This document shows, piece after piece, positions 42,832 to 52,195 of a stretch of 64,000 bases of DNA. Position numbers and translations under genes: made by a program. The stretch spans positions 3,844,001 to 3,908,000 of the forward strand of contig OZ244892.1 in NCBI GenBank assembly GCA_965221465.1, written 5' to 3'. The notes below the pieces were generated by a model, which searched no databases, had not been told where the DNA came from, and was given only the letters and a program-made list of their open reading frames with translations. This DNA is from Azophilus sp965221465. GTDB lineage: Bacteria > Pseudomonadota > Gammaproteobacteria > Pseudomonadales > Azotimanducaceae. Position 1 is the stretch's first letter. Each line of letters opens with the position of its first letter.

Positions 42832-43824
42832 TCAGCCGAGCCTGTCTGCAATGGCGTCGAGCAGGTCGCCGGCGATGTCCAGGGAGAATTGGTCGTCCAG
42901 TTCCCTGACGCAGGTGGGGCAGGTCACGTTCACTTCGGTGAGATAGTCGCCGATGACGTCTATGCCGGTGAACAGCAGCCCGCGCCGCTTCAGCTCCGGC
43001 CCCACTTCCGCGGCTATCCAGCGGTCGCGCTCGGAAAGTTCGCGCCCCACCCCACGGCCGCCGGCGGCCAGGTTGCCCCGGGTTTCGCCCGCCATCGGGA
43101 TTCTCGCAAGCGCATAGGGAACGGGTTCGCCGTCGATCAGCAGAATGCGCTTGTCGCCATCGGCGATTTCCGGCAGGTAGAGCTGTCCCATGATCGACTC
43201 TCGGCCGCCCCCGGTGAGTGTCTCCAGGATCACGCCGAGGTTCGGGTCGCCGTCCATGACCCGGAATACCGAGGTCCCCCCCATGCCGTCGAGCCGCTTG
43301 AAAACCACGTTCCGGTGCGTGCGTTGAAACTCCCGCAGCACATCTTCGCGCCGGCTCACCACCAGCGGCGGGCAGCATTGCGGGAAACGGGTGGCGAAGA
43401 ATTTCTCGTTGCAGTCGCGCAGCGACCGCGGGCGATTGACGACGAGCACGCCGGCCTCCTCCGCCCGTTCGAGCAGATAGGTGGCGTAGACGTACTCCAT
43501 GTCGAAGGGCGGGTCCTTGCGCATGAGAATCGCGTCGAAGTTCTCGGCGGGTTCCCGAATGCAGTCGCCGAGCCGGTACCAGCCGCTGCCCGCATCGGCA
43601 AGCGCCCGGGCATCGGCCGGGTCGAGGCTGTCGGCAAATGGCTCGACAAGGCGCAGGGATCTGGCGCACAGTTGTATGCCGTCGTCGTCGAACAGCAGGT
43701 CCCCTTCGGTGAGGTAGGCAAGATCCCAACCCCGCGCCTGGGCCGAGCGAATCATGGCCAGGGTGGTGTCCTTCGCGAGCGAGAGGCTATCCAGGGGGTC
43801 CATGACGAAGGCGATTCGGGGCAT
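42832..43824 (-). CDS. gshB: Glutathione synthetase
   Basis: Joins glycine to gamma-glutamylcysteine. The 330-residue ATP-grasp protein has IAFVMDPLDSLSLAKDTTLAM, LMRKDPPFDMEYVYAT, the ATP-grasp Lys region VVFKRLDGMGGTSVFR and the end TEVNVTCPTCVRELD (family: NVTSPTGxREI). The start is ATG 43824. In relatives pilGHIJ-chpA follows gshB on the other side; here only one shortened chpA-like gene is found. Confidence 0.96.
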   Translation of the reverse strand: MPRIAFVMDPLDSLSLAKDTTLAMIRSAQARGWDLAYLTEGDLLFDDDGIQLCARSLRLVEPFADSLDPADARALADAGSGWYRLGDCIREPAENFDAILMRKDPPFDMEYVYATYLLERAEEAGVLVVNRPRSLRDCNEKFFATRFPQCCPPLVVSRREDVLREFQRTHRNVVFKRLDGMGGTSVFRVMDGDPNLGVILETLTGGGRESIMGQLYLPEIADGDKRILLIDGEPVPYALARIPMAGETRGNLAAGGRGVGRELSERDRWIAAEVGPELKRRGLLFTGIDVIGDYLTEVNVTCPTCVRELDDQFSLDIAGDLLDAIADRLG

Positions 43825-44209
43825 GTGTCGATCGGGCCGATGAGCGGTGCTGCCGAAAGTAACCCGGCGCGTAGCGCGCGGCAACCGTGCTGGAGATTCC
43901 CGTGGAGAACACATAGAGTGTCTGCACAGGAACAGAAGACCTGTCCGGTTCCACCGATCTCCTGATCTTCGACAGTGCGGGGATGGCTGGCGGGGCCGGT
44001 CCGCAGCCACGGCTGCGGGCGAGGCGGAGACTGTTGTTTGAGTAGTAATCTCGGCTCTGCCACACTTCCATGTGGTGCACCGGTTGAACGGGGAGGGTCT
44101 GCGGCGGATCGGTTGGCCATTGGCGTCGCATTCCCGTTCCGGTGTCTGCGACCCGGCGGCGTAACCGAGGCCTTGGTCTCCTGGCGCCGAACCGTTCAGA
44201 GTCGTTCGA
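43825..44209. other. Divergent gap between gshB and the ChpA-like gene
   Basis: About 385 bases with no credible gene. It presumably holds the promoters of both neighbours, but no clear -35/-10 pair stands out. The pilG, pilH, pilI and pilJ genes expected here in related bacteria are absent. Confidence 0.4.
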
Positions 44210-45583
44210 TTGCACCGTAGACCCGCAGCGCCGGAGTCGCTCGACGGACGATCCCGGCCGGTCGTGGACGGACAGCTCTTGATCGACTTCCTGGACGAGG
44301 CGTTTGAACTCGTCGGCTCGATAGATTGGCTCGCTCGTGCCTGGGCCGACAATCCGGAGAACCACCGATACCCGCAAAGCCTTCTGGAAAACCTGCACAC
44401 CCTGAAGGGCGGCGCCCTGCTGTGCGGCTTGAGCGAGGTTTGCGAACGGGTGCACCAGCTCGAAGACCTGCTGGCGGAATTCCAGGACCCGGGGCGCAAG
44501 GCCGAGGAAACCCTGTTCGTCGAACTGAACGCTCAACGGGACAGATTGTCGGCCTTGTTGCGCGTTGCCGGAGAAAATTCCGCAATGGACCCGGCCGCGA
44601 ACTCCGCGCCGGGGCGAGACAGGATGGTTTCCGTCGCCCAGGTGTTGCCGAGGCTCGAAGCCGGCGTCCAGCTGATGGCGCACATGCTGGGCAAGGCCGT
44701 CGAACTCCACGCCGATGACACCGACTTGGCATTGGAGACTGGCGTCGCGAGGCGGTTGGCGATGGCGCTGGAACACGTGCTGCGCGATGCCGTGTGCCAC
44801 GGCATCGAGGCACCAGAGCACAGGCGCGCCAACGGCAAGCCGGAATTGGGTCGCATAGACGTGCGAGTTTCGCGTCAGGACGACGAACTTGTCATCTCGG
44901 TCGAGGACGACGGCCAGGGTATCGATGTGGCTCGAATCCGCGAATTGGCGCGTGTGCGTGGGCTGCTCGCGGGAGACGCCGAGGTTCGTGATGCCGATTG
45001 CGCCCAGGTCGTTTTCGCGCCCGGCCTGTCCACGTCGGAGCAGGTTGGTCCGGCCTTCGGCAGAGGCGTTGGGCTTTCGGCGGCGCGCACGGGGATTGCC
45101 CGGCTCGGAGGCCGGATGTGGGTGGATTTCCTGCCGGTATCGGGCGCCAGATTCGTCATGCGGATTCCTTGGGGGATTCGTATCGTCGGCGCCTGGACGA
45201 TGCTGGTGCGAAAAGATCGCTATGCCGTCCCCGATGACCTGGTGGAAGAAGACGTGCCCGTTCAGCCTGGAACCCTGCAGGGAATGGCGCACGGTGGCGT
45301 TTTCGAGCACGCCGGCGCTGCCTGGGAACTGTGGTTTCCGGGTGAATTGCTCGGTTTCGGCCGCGCTGGCGGAGCCCGGCCCGCCGATGGAGCCTTGCTG
45401 CTGCTGCGTTGCCGTGGGCGGCGGATCGCCCTTTACGCAGCTGTCGCGCGGCGCCGCCAGGATATTGTCGTGGGCGCTGCACAATACGGTGCGCAGGATG
45501 GGGCCGGGGCATCCCTGGCAACGCTTTCGGACGACGGCAGCCCCGTCGTGTTGCTGAATCCGTGCGCCCTCCTGCGTGGCTGA
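44210..45583 (+). CDS. Shortened CheA/ChpA-like hybrid kinase with altered N-box
   Basis: A 457-residue relative of CheA/ChpA. One Hpt domain holds the phospho-acceptor motif NLHTLKGGALLCGL (His63), a GHKL ATPase domain runs from about 180 to 320, and a CheW-like domain ends the protein. In the N-box CheA proteins have R-N-[AS]-x-x-HGIE; here it reads LRDAVCHGIE, so the Mg/ATP-coordinating Asn is Asp193. G1 (EDDGQGID, 232-239) and G2 (GRGVGLS, 284-290) remain. There is no receiver domain and no array of Hpt domains as in ChpA. It is probably a remnant of the pilus chemosensory system; kinase activity is doubtful. The start is uncertain (TTG 44210 or GTG 44264). Confidence 0.75.
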   Translation: MHRRPAAPESLDGRSRPVVDGQLLIDFLDEAFELVGSIDWLARAWADNPENHRYPQSLLENLHTLKGGALLCGLSEVCERVHQLEDLLAEFQDPGRKAEETLFVELNAQRDRLSALLRVAGENSAMDPAANSAPGRDRMVSVAQVLPRLEAGVQLMAHMLGKAVELHADDTDLALETGVARRLAMALEHVLRDAVCHGIEAPEHRRANGKPELGRIDVRVSRQDDELVISVEDDGQGIDVARIRELARVRGLLAGDAEVRDADCAQVVFAPGLSTSEQVGPAFGRGVGLSAARTGIARLGGRMWVDFLPVSGARFVMRIPWGIRIVGAWTMLVRKDRYAVPDDLVEEDVPVQPGTLQGMAHGGVFEHAGAAWELWFPGELLGFGRAGGARPADGALLLLRCRGRRIALYAAVARRRQDIVVGAAQYGAQDGAGASLATLSDDGSPVVLLNPCALLRG

Positions 45584-45584
45584 C

Positions 45585-45717
45585 CCGCATCCGTCACCAA
45601 CTGCCTGCTGCGGACGCCGATGCATTCGCGTAAGCGCGGCCACGCTTGCACGGCGCGTTTTGTTTCGGCGACGAAACGTCGACGCCCTCGCGACGAAAGT
45701 TGGTGGTGGATGCAGGC
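45585..45717 (+). repeat. Palindromic repeat family 1, copy R6 (long form)
   Basis: In orientation A. The outer arms (CGCATCCGTCACCAACTGC and AAAGTTGGTGGTGGATGCAGG) and CTGCTGCGGACGCCGATGCA match the family. About 50 extra bases in the middle make it 133 bases long; the extra part itself pairs (CGTTTTGTTTCGG with CGACGAAACG). It starts 1 base after the ChpA-like stop. Confidence 0.75.
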
Positions 45718-45762
45718 TGAGCGTGCCGGCGACCGCGGCAGCAAGTTGTCGAGATATCCGCG

Positions 45763-46470
45763 TTACCGCCAGCCCCAGGCGTGACGGATAGCGGCGATTG
45801 CCGCCAGCGGCGCCGTTTCCGCACGCAGAATCCCGGAACCGATGGAATACGCCTCGATGCCGCGGTCTGCTGCCCGTGCCAGCTCTTCGTCCGTCCAGCC
45901 GCCTTCCGGCCCCACCAGAACGGTCGTGCTCTCGACGGGCAATTGCCGTTGCAGCGATCGCGCACCGGGATGCAGCAGCAGCGTTTGCCGACAATCGAGC
46001 GTGCCGATGAACTCGTCGAAATGCCGGACTTCGTTCAGTCGAGGCAGGAAGGCGCGGCGGCTCTGCTCCGAGGCGCCGACCAGGATCCGGCGCCAGTGCT
46101 CGTAGCGGCCGAGGGCCCGTTTGCGGGCCATGCCGGTGCGGGCGGTCTCGAGCGGCGAGAGCCGATGGACGCCCAACTCCGTCGCCTGGCGCAGCAGCCG
46201 GTCCATGGCGTCGCTCTTGAGCAGTGCCGGGGCGAGATGAATCTCGAATTCGGGGGGTGCCTCTTCGGCAATCAGCGCGCCGCGTTCGATGCGGCAGGCG
46301 TCGCGGCTTGCCCGGCTGACGGCGGCATTCCAGACCCGCCCGCTGCCGTCGAAGAGTTCCACTTTCGCTCCGGCGCGGATGCGCAATACCCGAATCAGGT
46401 GGTGCGATTGGCGTGAATCCAGGGTAACGGCGTCGCCGCAGGGTGGCTCGACGAAAACCCGAGGCGTCAT
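45763..46470 (-). CDS. rsmE: 16S rRNA (uracil(1498)-N(3))-methyltransferase
   Basis: A SPOUT-class enzyme that makes m3U1498. The 235-residue product has the PUA-like N-terminus (MTPRVFVEP, HHLIRVLRIRAG), the knot region LLKSDAMDRLLRQATELGV, a catalytic-site Arg/Glu block SEQSRRAFLP, VGPEGGWTDEEL and GIEAYSIGSGILRAETAPLAA. Start overlaps the metF stop (ATGA). Confidence 0.95.
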   Translation of the reverse strand: MTPRVFVEPPCGDAVTLDSRQSHHLIRVLRIRAGAKVELFDGSGRVWNAAVSRASRDACRIERGALIAEEAPPEFEIHLAPALLKSDAMDRLLRQATELGVHRLSPLETARTGMARKRALGRYEHWRRILVGASEQSRRAFLPRLNEVRHFDEFIGTLDCRQTLLLHPGARSLQRQLPVESTTVLVGPEGGWTDEELARAADRGIEAYSIGSGILRAETAPLAAIAAIRHAWGWR

Positions 46471-47315
46471 CGCGACGCAGCTGCAGCGTCCGGGGCCAGT
46501 CCGAGGTTCTCGCAGATGCGGGTGCTCGCCCCCCAGCGGTTGAGCGTGTAGAAATGCAGGCCCGGGGCGCCGGCCTCGATCAGGTCGCGGCAGAGCGTCG
46601 TGACCACTTCGACTCCGAACTCGCGAATCGCCGGTTCGTCCTCCCGCAAGGCTTCCAGGCGCTTGTAGAGCCAGCGGGGCACGTCCGCGCCGCAGCCTTC
46701 CGAAAAGCGCACGAAGTTGCTGAAGTTGGTCAGCGGCATGATGCCCGGCACGATGGGAACATCGATGCCCGCAGCCTCCGCTCGCCGGCAAAAGTCGACG
46801 TAGGCGTAGGGGTGGTAGAAGTACTGGGTGATGATGCCGTTGGCGCCGGCGTCGACCTTGCGCTTGAGGAAATCGAGGTCCCCGGAGGGCGAGGTGGCCT
46901 CGGGATGCACTTCCGGGTAGCCGGCAACCTCGAGTTGCAGGGCATCGCCGCAATGAGCCCGGATCAGGCGTACCAGGGCCTCGGCGTTGTTCGGATAGCT
47001 TGCGCCGCCGATGCCGGAGGGCCTGTCGCCGCGCAGCGCGACCAGGCGCTGCACGCCGGCGTTCAGGTAGTCGTCGACGAGGATTTGAATCTGCTCTTTG
47101 CTGTCGCTGCCCATGGAAAGGTGCGGGGCCGCAGCCAGGCCGTGGCCGAGCAGGCGCTGCACGGTGTCCGCGGTGCCTTCGCGGGTCGAGCCGTTGGCGC
47201 CGTAGGTTACCGAGAAGAACGCGGGTCTGAACCGGTTGAGACGTTCGGCGACACCGAGCAGACCGGTTCTGCCTTCCGGTGTGCGGGGCGGGAAGAATTC
47301 GAAACTGAGCCTCAC
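46467..47315 (-). CDS. metF: 5,10-methylenetetrahydrofolate reductase
   Basis: Makes 5-methyltetrahydrofolate for methionine synthase. The 282-residue TIM-barrel flavoprotein has LSFEFFPPRTPEG (catalytic Glu), FFSVTYGANGSTREGT, LVALRGDRP, GNGIITQYFY-like GANGIITQYFY and VPGIMPLTNF. Position close to metK is typical, but ahcY, usually in the same cluster, is absent. Confidence 0.96.
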   Translation of the reverse strand: MRLSFEFFPPRTPEGRTGLLGVAERLNRFRPAFFSVTYGANGSTREGTADTVQRLLGHGLAAAPHLSMGSDSKEQIQILVDDYLNAGVQRLVALRGDRPSGIGGASYPNNAEALVRLIRAHCGDALQLEVAGYPEVHPEATSPSGDLDFLKRKVDAGANGIITQYFYHPYAYVDFCRRAEAAGIDVPIVPGIMPLTNFSNFVRFSEGCGADVPRWLYKRLEALREDEPAIREFGVEVVTTLCRDLIEAGAPGLHFYTLNRWGASTRICENLGLAPDAAAASR

Positions 47316-47346
47316 GGAGGGAACCTCGCTGTCCCCGGGGCTTTCC

Positions 47347-48498
47347 TCAGGCGGCAGCCAGTGCCTCCGCCTTGTCGGTGCGCTCCCAGGTAAACGTCGC
47401 TTCGGTGCGGCCGAAGTGCCCGTAGGCGGCGGTGTCCCGGTAGATCGGCCGCTTCAGGTCAAGCATGGCGATCAGGCCTCTGGGGCGCAAGTCGAAGTGT
47501 TCACGCACGAGTTGAACGATGCGCGCATCGTCGATACGGCCGGTGCCGAAGGTGTCGATGCCGATGGAGGTCGGTTCCGCGACCCCGATGGCGTAGCTGA
47601 TCTGGATTTCGCACCGTTCCGCGAGGCCGGCGGCGACGATGTTCTTGGCGACGTAGCGGCCGGCGTAGGCGGCGGAGCGGTCGACCTTGGACGGGTCCTT
47701 GCCGGAGAAGGCGCCGCCGCCGTGGCGGGCCATGCCGCCATAGGTGTCGACGATGATCTTGCGCCCGGTCAACCCGCAGTCGCCGACGGGGCCGCCGATA
47801 ACGAAATTGCCGGTGGGATTGATGAAGTACCGGGTGTCCGGGGAAAGCCAGTTGGCAGGCAGCACGGGCTTGACGATCTCTTCCATCACCGCCTCCCGGA
47901 GCGTTGCCTGGCTCACATCGGGGGAATGCTGTGTCGAGAGCACCACCGCGTCGATCGCCATGGGCTTGCCCTCGTTGTCATAGCGGAAGCTCAGCTGACT
48001 CTTGGCGTCCGGACGAAGGAAACTCAGGGAATTCCTGCGTTTCGCCGCCTGCTGCTTGACCAGCCGGTGGGCGTAGGCGATGGGCGCGGGCATGAGCACG
48101 TCGGTCTCGTTGGAGGCATAGCCGAACATCAACCCCTGGTCGCCGGCGCCCTGCTCGCGGTCTTCGGTCGCATCGACGCCCATGGCGATGTCCCCGGACT
48201 GCTGCCCGAGCGCATTGACCACCTCGCAATGGTGCAGGTCGAAACCGCTGTCGAAGTCCGTGTAGCCGATGTCGGCTATGACCTCCCGCACCAGCGAATC
48301 GACTTCGAGATCGGCCGTCGATCGGATTTCTCCGGCCACCACCACCAGGTTGTCCTTGATCAGGACTTCGCAGGCGACGCGCGAGTCGGCGTCCTGGGCA
48401 AGCATGGCATCGAGCACGGCGTCGGAAATCTGGTCTGCCATCTTGTCGGGGTGGCCTTCCGAAACCGATTCGGAGGTGAAGACACGGTACTCGGGCAT
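47347..48498 (-). CDS. metK: S-adenosylmethionine synthetase
   Basis: Makes AdoMet from methionine and ATP. The 383-residue product begins YRVFTSESVSEGHPDKMADQ and has the hexapeptide GAGDQGLMFG and the P-loop-like GGGAFSGKDPSKVDRSAAY. ATG 48498 gives the canonical N-terminus. It supplies the many methyltransferases in this window. Followed by metF after 31 bases. Confidence 0.97.
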   Translation of the reverse strand: MPEYRVFTSESVSEGHPDKMADQISDAVLDAMLAQDADSRVACEVLIKDNLVVVAGEIRSTADLEVDSLVREVIADIGYTDFDSGFDLHHCEVVNALGQQSGDIAMGVDATEDREQGAGDQGLMFGYASNETDVLMPAPIAYAHRLVKQQAAKRRNSLSFLRPDAKSQLSFRYDNEGKPMAIDAVVLSTQHSPDVSQATLREAVMEEIVKPVLPANWLSPDTRYFINPTGNFVIGGPVGDCGLTGRKIIVDTYGGMARHGGGAFSGKDPSKVDRSAAYAGRYVAKNIVAAGLAERCEIQISYAIGVAEPTSIGIDTFGTGRIDDARIVQLVREHFDLRPRGLIAMLDLKRPIYRDTAAYGHFGRTEATFTWERTDKAEALAAA

Positions 48499-48710
48499 CT
48501 GGCGTTGGCCTGTTTCGAGAAAAACGCGCCATTCTACCGGATGCCGGCCAGTTTTCGTTGCCATGCCTACGACGGGCGGCGAGAATACTGCTCCATGCTT
48601 TATCTCATCGTCCCGGAATCCAGCATGGTCCATTTGCGTTTTGCATACGATTGGCTCCGGCCCTCGCGAGGGTTCGAGCCGGTTCCCCGCCGCGTCCTCA
48701 GGGCGCTATC

Positions 48711-50714
48711 TTGAGTTCCCGAACCGACCGCGCCAACGCCATCCGTGCCCTGTCCATGGATGCGGTGCAGCGGGCCAATTCCGGGCACCCGGGCGCGCCC
48801 ATGGGTCTGGCCGACCTGGCGGAAGTGCTCTGGCGCGAGGTGCTCGAGCACAATCCCCGGGACCCGGGATGGTACGACCGCGATCGGGTAGTGCTCTCCA
48901 ACGGCCACGGCTCGATGCTGCTCTACAGCGTGCTTCACCTGACCGGCTACGATGTCTCGATCGACGACATCAAGGCGTTTCGGCAACTGCATTCCCCGAC
49001 GGCGGGCCATCCCGAGTTCGGCGAGTGCCCCGGTGTCGAAACCACTACCGGCCCCCTCGGGCAGGGCCTGGCCAACGCCGTGGGCATGGCGTTGGCGGAA
49101 AAGCTGCTCGCAAACGAGTTCAACCGGCCCGGCCACGAAATCGTGAATCATCGCACCTGGGCGATCGCCGGCGACGGGTGCCTGATGGAAGGCATCTCCC
49201 ACGAAGCCGCATCGCTTGCGGGCACCCTCGAACTCGACAAGCTCATCTGCCTCTACGACGACAATGGCGTTTCCATCGATGGCAATGTCGACGCCTGGTT
49301 CACCGAAGACGTTGCGGGTCGATTCAGGAGCTACGGCTGGCGTGTCATCGAAGCGGTCGACGGCCACGATGCGCAGTCTTTGGTGCAGGCACTCGGGGCG
49401 GCGGTCGAAAGCGACGGGCGCCCGACGCTGCTGTGCATCAGGACGATCATCGGTTATGGCGCGCCGAACAAGCAGGGCACGGCCGCCGTGCACGGCGCCC
49501 CGCTGGGAACGGACGAAGTGGCGGCGGCGCGGCGCGCACTCAATTGGGGGTATGAGCCGTTCGAGATTCCGGCGGCTCTTTACGAGAGCTGGAGTTGCGT
49601 CGCCAGCGGCGAACAGGCTCAGGCGAAATGGCAGGCGGCATTCGAGAGCTACCGGGCGAAGTTTCCGCAACTGGCGGCGGAGTTCGAGCGGCGCATGCAG
49701 GGCCGGCTCCCGGATGGCTGGGCCGATGCCATACGCGAGTTGACGGTAACGGCACAGGCGGAAATGAAACCGCTGGCCACGCGGCAGTCGTCCCAGGCCT
49801 GCCTGAACGTGCTCGGGCCTCGCCTTCCCGAGTTGTTTGGCGGTTCCGCGGACCTCACCGGTTCGAACAACACCCGCTGGGCCGATGCGGAGGATGCGCG
49901 CTACCTGAGCTTCGGGGTGCGCGAATTCGGCATGACGGCGGTGTGCAACGGCATGCTGCTGCACGGCGGCTTCCGGCCGTTTTCCGGCACCTTCCTCGTC
50001 TTCATGGAATATGCCCGCAATGCGCTCAGGCTGTCGGCGCTGATGGGCATACCCAACATCTACGTCTACACCCACGATTCGGTGGCCCTCGGCGAAGATG
50101 GCCCCACGCACCAGCCGATCGAGCAACTCACCAATCTGCGTACCACGCCGAATCTCTCCACCTGGCGGCCATGCGACACGGTGGAGTCGGCGGTAGCCTG
50201 GGAGCAGGCCGTTGCGCGCACCAACAGCCCGACGGCGCTGGTTTTCTCGCGGCAGAAGACCGTGCCGCAATCGAGAGATGCCGATACGCTCGACGCAGTG
50301 CGGCGTGGCGGCTACGTGCTTTCCCGCGAGGCCGACGGGCTCGATGCGGTACTCATCGCCACCGGGTCGGAAGTCGACCTGGCCGTCAGGGCGCAGCAAC
50401 GGCTGGCGGAACTGGGAATCGGCGTTCGGGTCGTCTCGATGCCGAGCACGGATGTCTTTCTCGCCCAGGACCGCGAGTATCGCGACTCCGTCATCCCGCC
50501 GGACCAGCGCGCCCGCATCGCCGTGGAGGCGGGTCATCCCGATTACTGGCGGCGATTCGTGGGCCTCGATGGCGCGGTGCTCGGCATCGAGCGGTTCGGT
50601 CTGAGCGCGCCGGGCGCCGAAGGCATGGCCGAGTTGGGCATGACCGTGGAGAACCTGGTCGCGCTTGTCGAGGAAACACTGGGTCGCCCGATCGCGGATT
50701 CGGCTGGCGAATGA
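48711..50714 (+). CDS. tkt: Transketolase
   Basis: Thiamine-diphosphate enzyme of the pentose phosphate pathway. The 667-residue product has RANSGHPGAPMGLADLAEVLW, the ThDP motif GDGCLMEGISHEAASLAG ending in DDN, the catalytic Glu in FGVREFGMTAVCNGM, and HDSVALGEDGPTHQPIEQL. The usual N-terminus (SSRTDRANAIRALSMDAVQ) needs the TTG at 48711 as start. In related bacteria gap follows; here pgk comes next after 289 bases. Confidence 0.95.
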   Translation: MSSRTDRANAIRALSMDAVQRANSGHPGAPMGLADLAEVLWREVLEHNPRDPGWYDRDRVVLSNGHGSMLLYSVLHLTGYDVSIDDIKAFRQLHSPTAGHPEFGECPGVETTTGPLGQGLANAVGMALAEKLLANEFNRPGHEIVNHRTWAIAGDGCLMEGISHEAASLAGTLELDKLICLYDDNGVSIDGNVDAWFTEDVAGRFRSYGWRVIEAVDGHDAQSLVQALGAAVESDGRPTLLCIRTIIGYGAPNKQGTAAVHGAPLGTDEVAAARRALNWGYEPFEIPAALYESWSCVASGEQAQAKWQAAFESYRAKFPQLAAEFERRMQGRLPDGWADAIRELTVTAQAEMKPLATRQSSQACLNVLGPRLPELFGGSADLTGSNNTRWADAEDARYLSFGVREFGMTAVCNGMLLHGGFRPFSGTFLVFMEYARNALRLSALMGIPNIYVYTHDSVALGEDGPTHQPIEQLTNLRTTPNLSTWRPCDTVESAVAWEQAVARTNSPTALVFSRQKTVPQSRDADTLDAVRRGGYVLSREADGLDAVLIATGSEVDLAVRAQQRLAELGIGVRVVSMPSTDVFLAQDREYRDSVIPPDQRARIAVEAGHPDYWRRFVGLDGAVLGIERFGLSAPGAEGMAELGMTVENLVALVEETLGRPIADSAGE

Positions 50715-51003
50715 GCGCGGAGCGCACGCGAATGCCACCGTATGGGCCGGTTGCGGGCTACCCTTCGGCAACAGGAGCGGGCATTCGGTACGGACAGACG
50801 GCGCGCCGGGCGAACACGATTGCCGCTGCCATGCGTGCAAGCCGGCAGCGGATGCCGGCTCTCGCACTGCTGTCGTTTACTGCCTCTACGTCCGCGCCCC
50901 GGCCTCGGCGTGGAAACTCGTATACGGAAGACCATGCCAGGCGCGGTCGTCGCCAACCTTGTCGAGATTTGCTCTCCGGAGCGGTTTGTCCAAGTCTTTC
51001 CGC

Positions 51004-52164
51004 ATGAATTTCCAGCGGATGGAGGAACTGGATCTCGCGGGCAAGCGCCTCTTGATCCGCGAGGACCTGAACGTGCCGATCGCTCGGGGAGAGGTGGCGA
51101 ACGATGCCAGGATTGCCGCGGCCCTGCCGACGGTGAAGCTGGCGCTCGAGCGGGGCGCCCGTGTGTTGCTGATGTCCCACCTCGGCCGCCCGCGGGAAGG
51201 TAAGTTCGACCCGGCGTTCTCGTTGCGGCCGGTGGCATCGCGACTAGAGGACATGCTCGGCGAGGCGGTGCCGCTGTTGTCCGATCTGAATGCAGCGGCA
51301 GCCTCGGATGGGCGCATTGCGTTGCTCGAGAACGTCCGCTTTCTGAGCGGTGAGAAAGCCGACGACGAAACGCTGGCACGGCGCCTGGCTGCACTGGCCG
51401 ACGTGTTCGTCATGGATGCATTCGCCACTGCACACCGTGCCCAGGCGTCGACGCACGGGGTTGCCCGGTTCGCCCCGGTGGCCTGCGCGGGGCCGCTGCT
51501 CGCGAACGAACTCGATGCGCTTTCCCGGGCACTGGACAATCCGCGACGGCCGCTTCTGGCAATCGTCGGCGGGTCGAAGGTTTCCACCAAGCTCACCGTA
51601 CTCGACAAGCTCGCCTCGCTCGCCGACGGCATCTTTGTCGGGGGCGGTATTGCCAACACGTTCATCGCAGCGGCCGGCTATCGCACCGGCAGGTCTGTGC
51701 TGGAGGCGGACCTGCTCGAAGTTGCTGCGGGGCTGGCGGAACGAGTCGATGTCCCCCTGCCCCATGACGTCATGGTCGGCAAGCGCATCGACGAACACGA
51801 AACCGCGGTCGTTCGCCTGCTCGACGAGGTCGCCGACGACGAGATGATTCTCGATATCGGGCCGGAAACGGCCAGGCGCTGGAAAGCCCGGATGGCGGAT
51901 GCCGGCACGATCCTCTGGAATGGGCCGCTCGGCGTCTTCGAATACGACCAGTTCGGCGAGGGAACACGCGTGCTGGCGGAGGCCATCGCCGACGGCGAGG
52001 CGTTTTCGGTGGCAGGCGGCGGCGACACTCTGGCCGCCATTGACAAGTACGGCGTGCGCGAGGGAATCTCATACATTTCCACGGGCGGCGGCGCCTTCCT
52101 GGAATTCGTCGAAGGCAAGACCTTGCCGGCTGTCGCGATTCTGGAGAGCCGCCTGCCAAACTGA
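51004..52164 (+). CDS. pgk: Phosphoglycerate kinase
   Basis: Glycolytic kinase that makes ATP from 1,3-bisphosphoglycerate. The 386-residue product has the N-domain blocks KRLLIREDLNVPIARGE and LLMSHLGRPREGKFDP, ENVRFLSGEKADDE, VGGSKVSTKLTVLDKL, LWNGPLGVFEYDQFGEGT and AGGGDTLAAIDKYG...FISTGGGAFLEF-like SYISTGGGAFLEF. ATG 51004 was used; an in-frame ATG at 51019 gives the shorter conventional start. Confidence 0.96.
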   Translation: MNFQRMEELDLAGKRLLIREDLNVPIARGEVANDARIAAALPTVKLALERGARVLLMSHLGRPREGKFDPAFSLRPVASRLEDMLGEAVPLLSDLNAAAASDGRIALLENVRFLSGEKADDETLARRLAALADVFVMDAFATAHRAQASTHGVARFAPVACAGPLLANELDALSRALDNPRRPLLAIVGGSKVSTKLTVLDKLASLADGIFVGGGIANTFIAAAGYRTGRSVLEADLLEVAAGLAERVDVPLPHDVMVGKRIDEHETAVVRLLDEVADDEMILDIGPETARRWKARMADAGTILWNGPLGVFEYDQFGEGTRVLAEAIADGEAFSVAGGGDTLAAIDKYGVREGISYISTGGGAFLEFVEGKTLPAVAILESRLPN

Positions 52165-52195
52165 CCCGGCCACTCGACAATGAAGGAGAACGGTC

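Noticed and set aside
48499..48710. Possible SAM or SAH riboswitch before metK
   Set aside because: I could not find the conserved core of any known SAM or SAH riboswitch in this short divergent gap.
48600..50867. 755-codon frame opposite tkt
   Set aside because: It is the shadow of transketolase, which has every expected motif on the plus strand.
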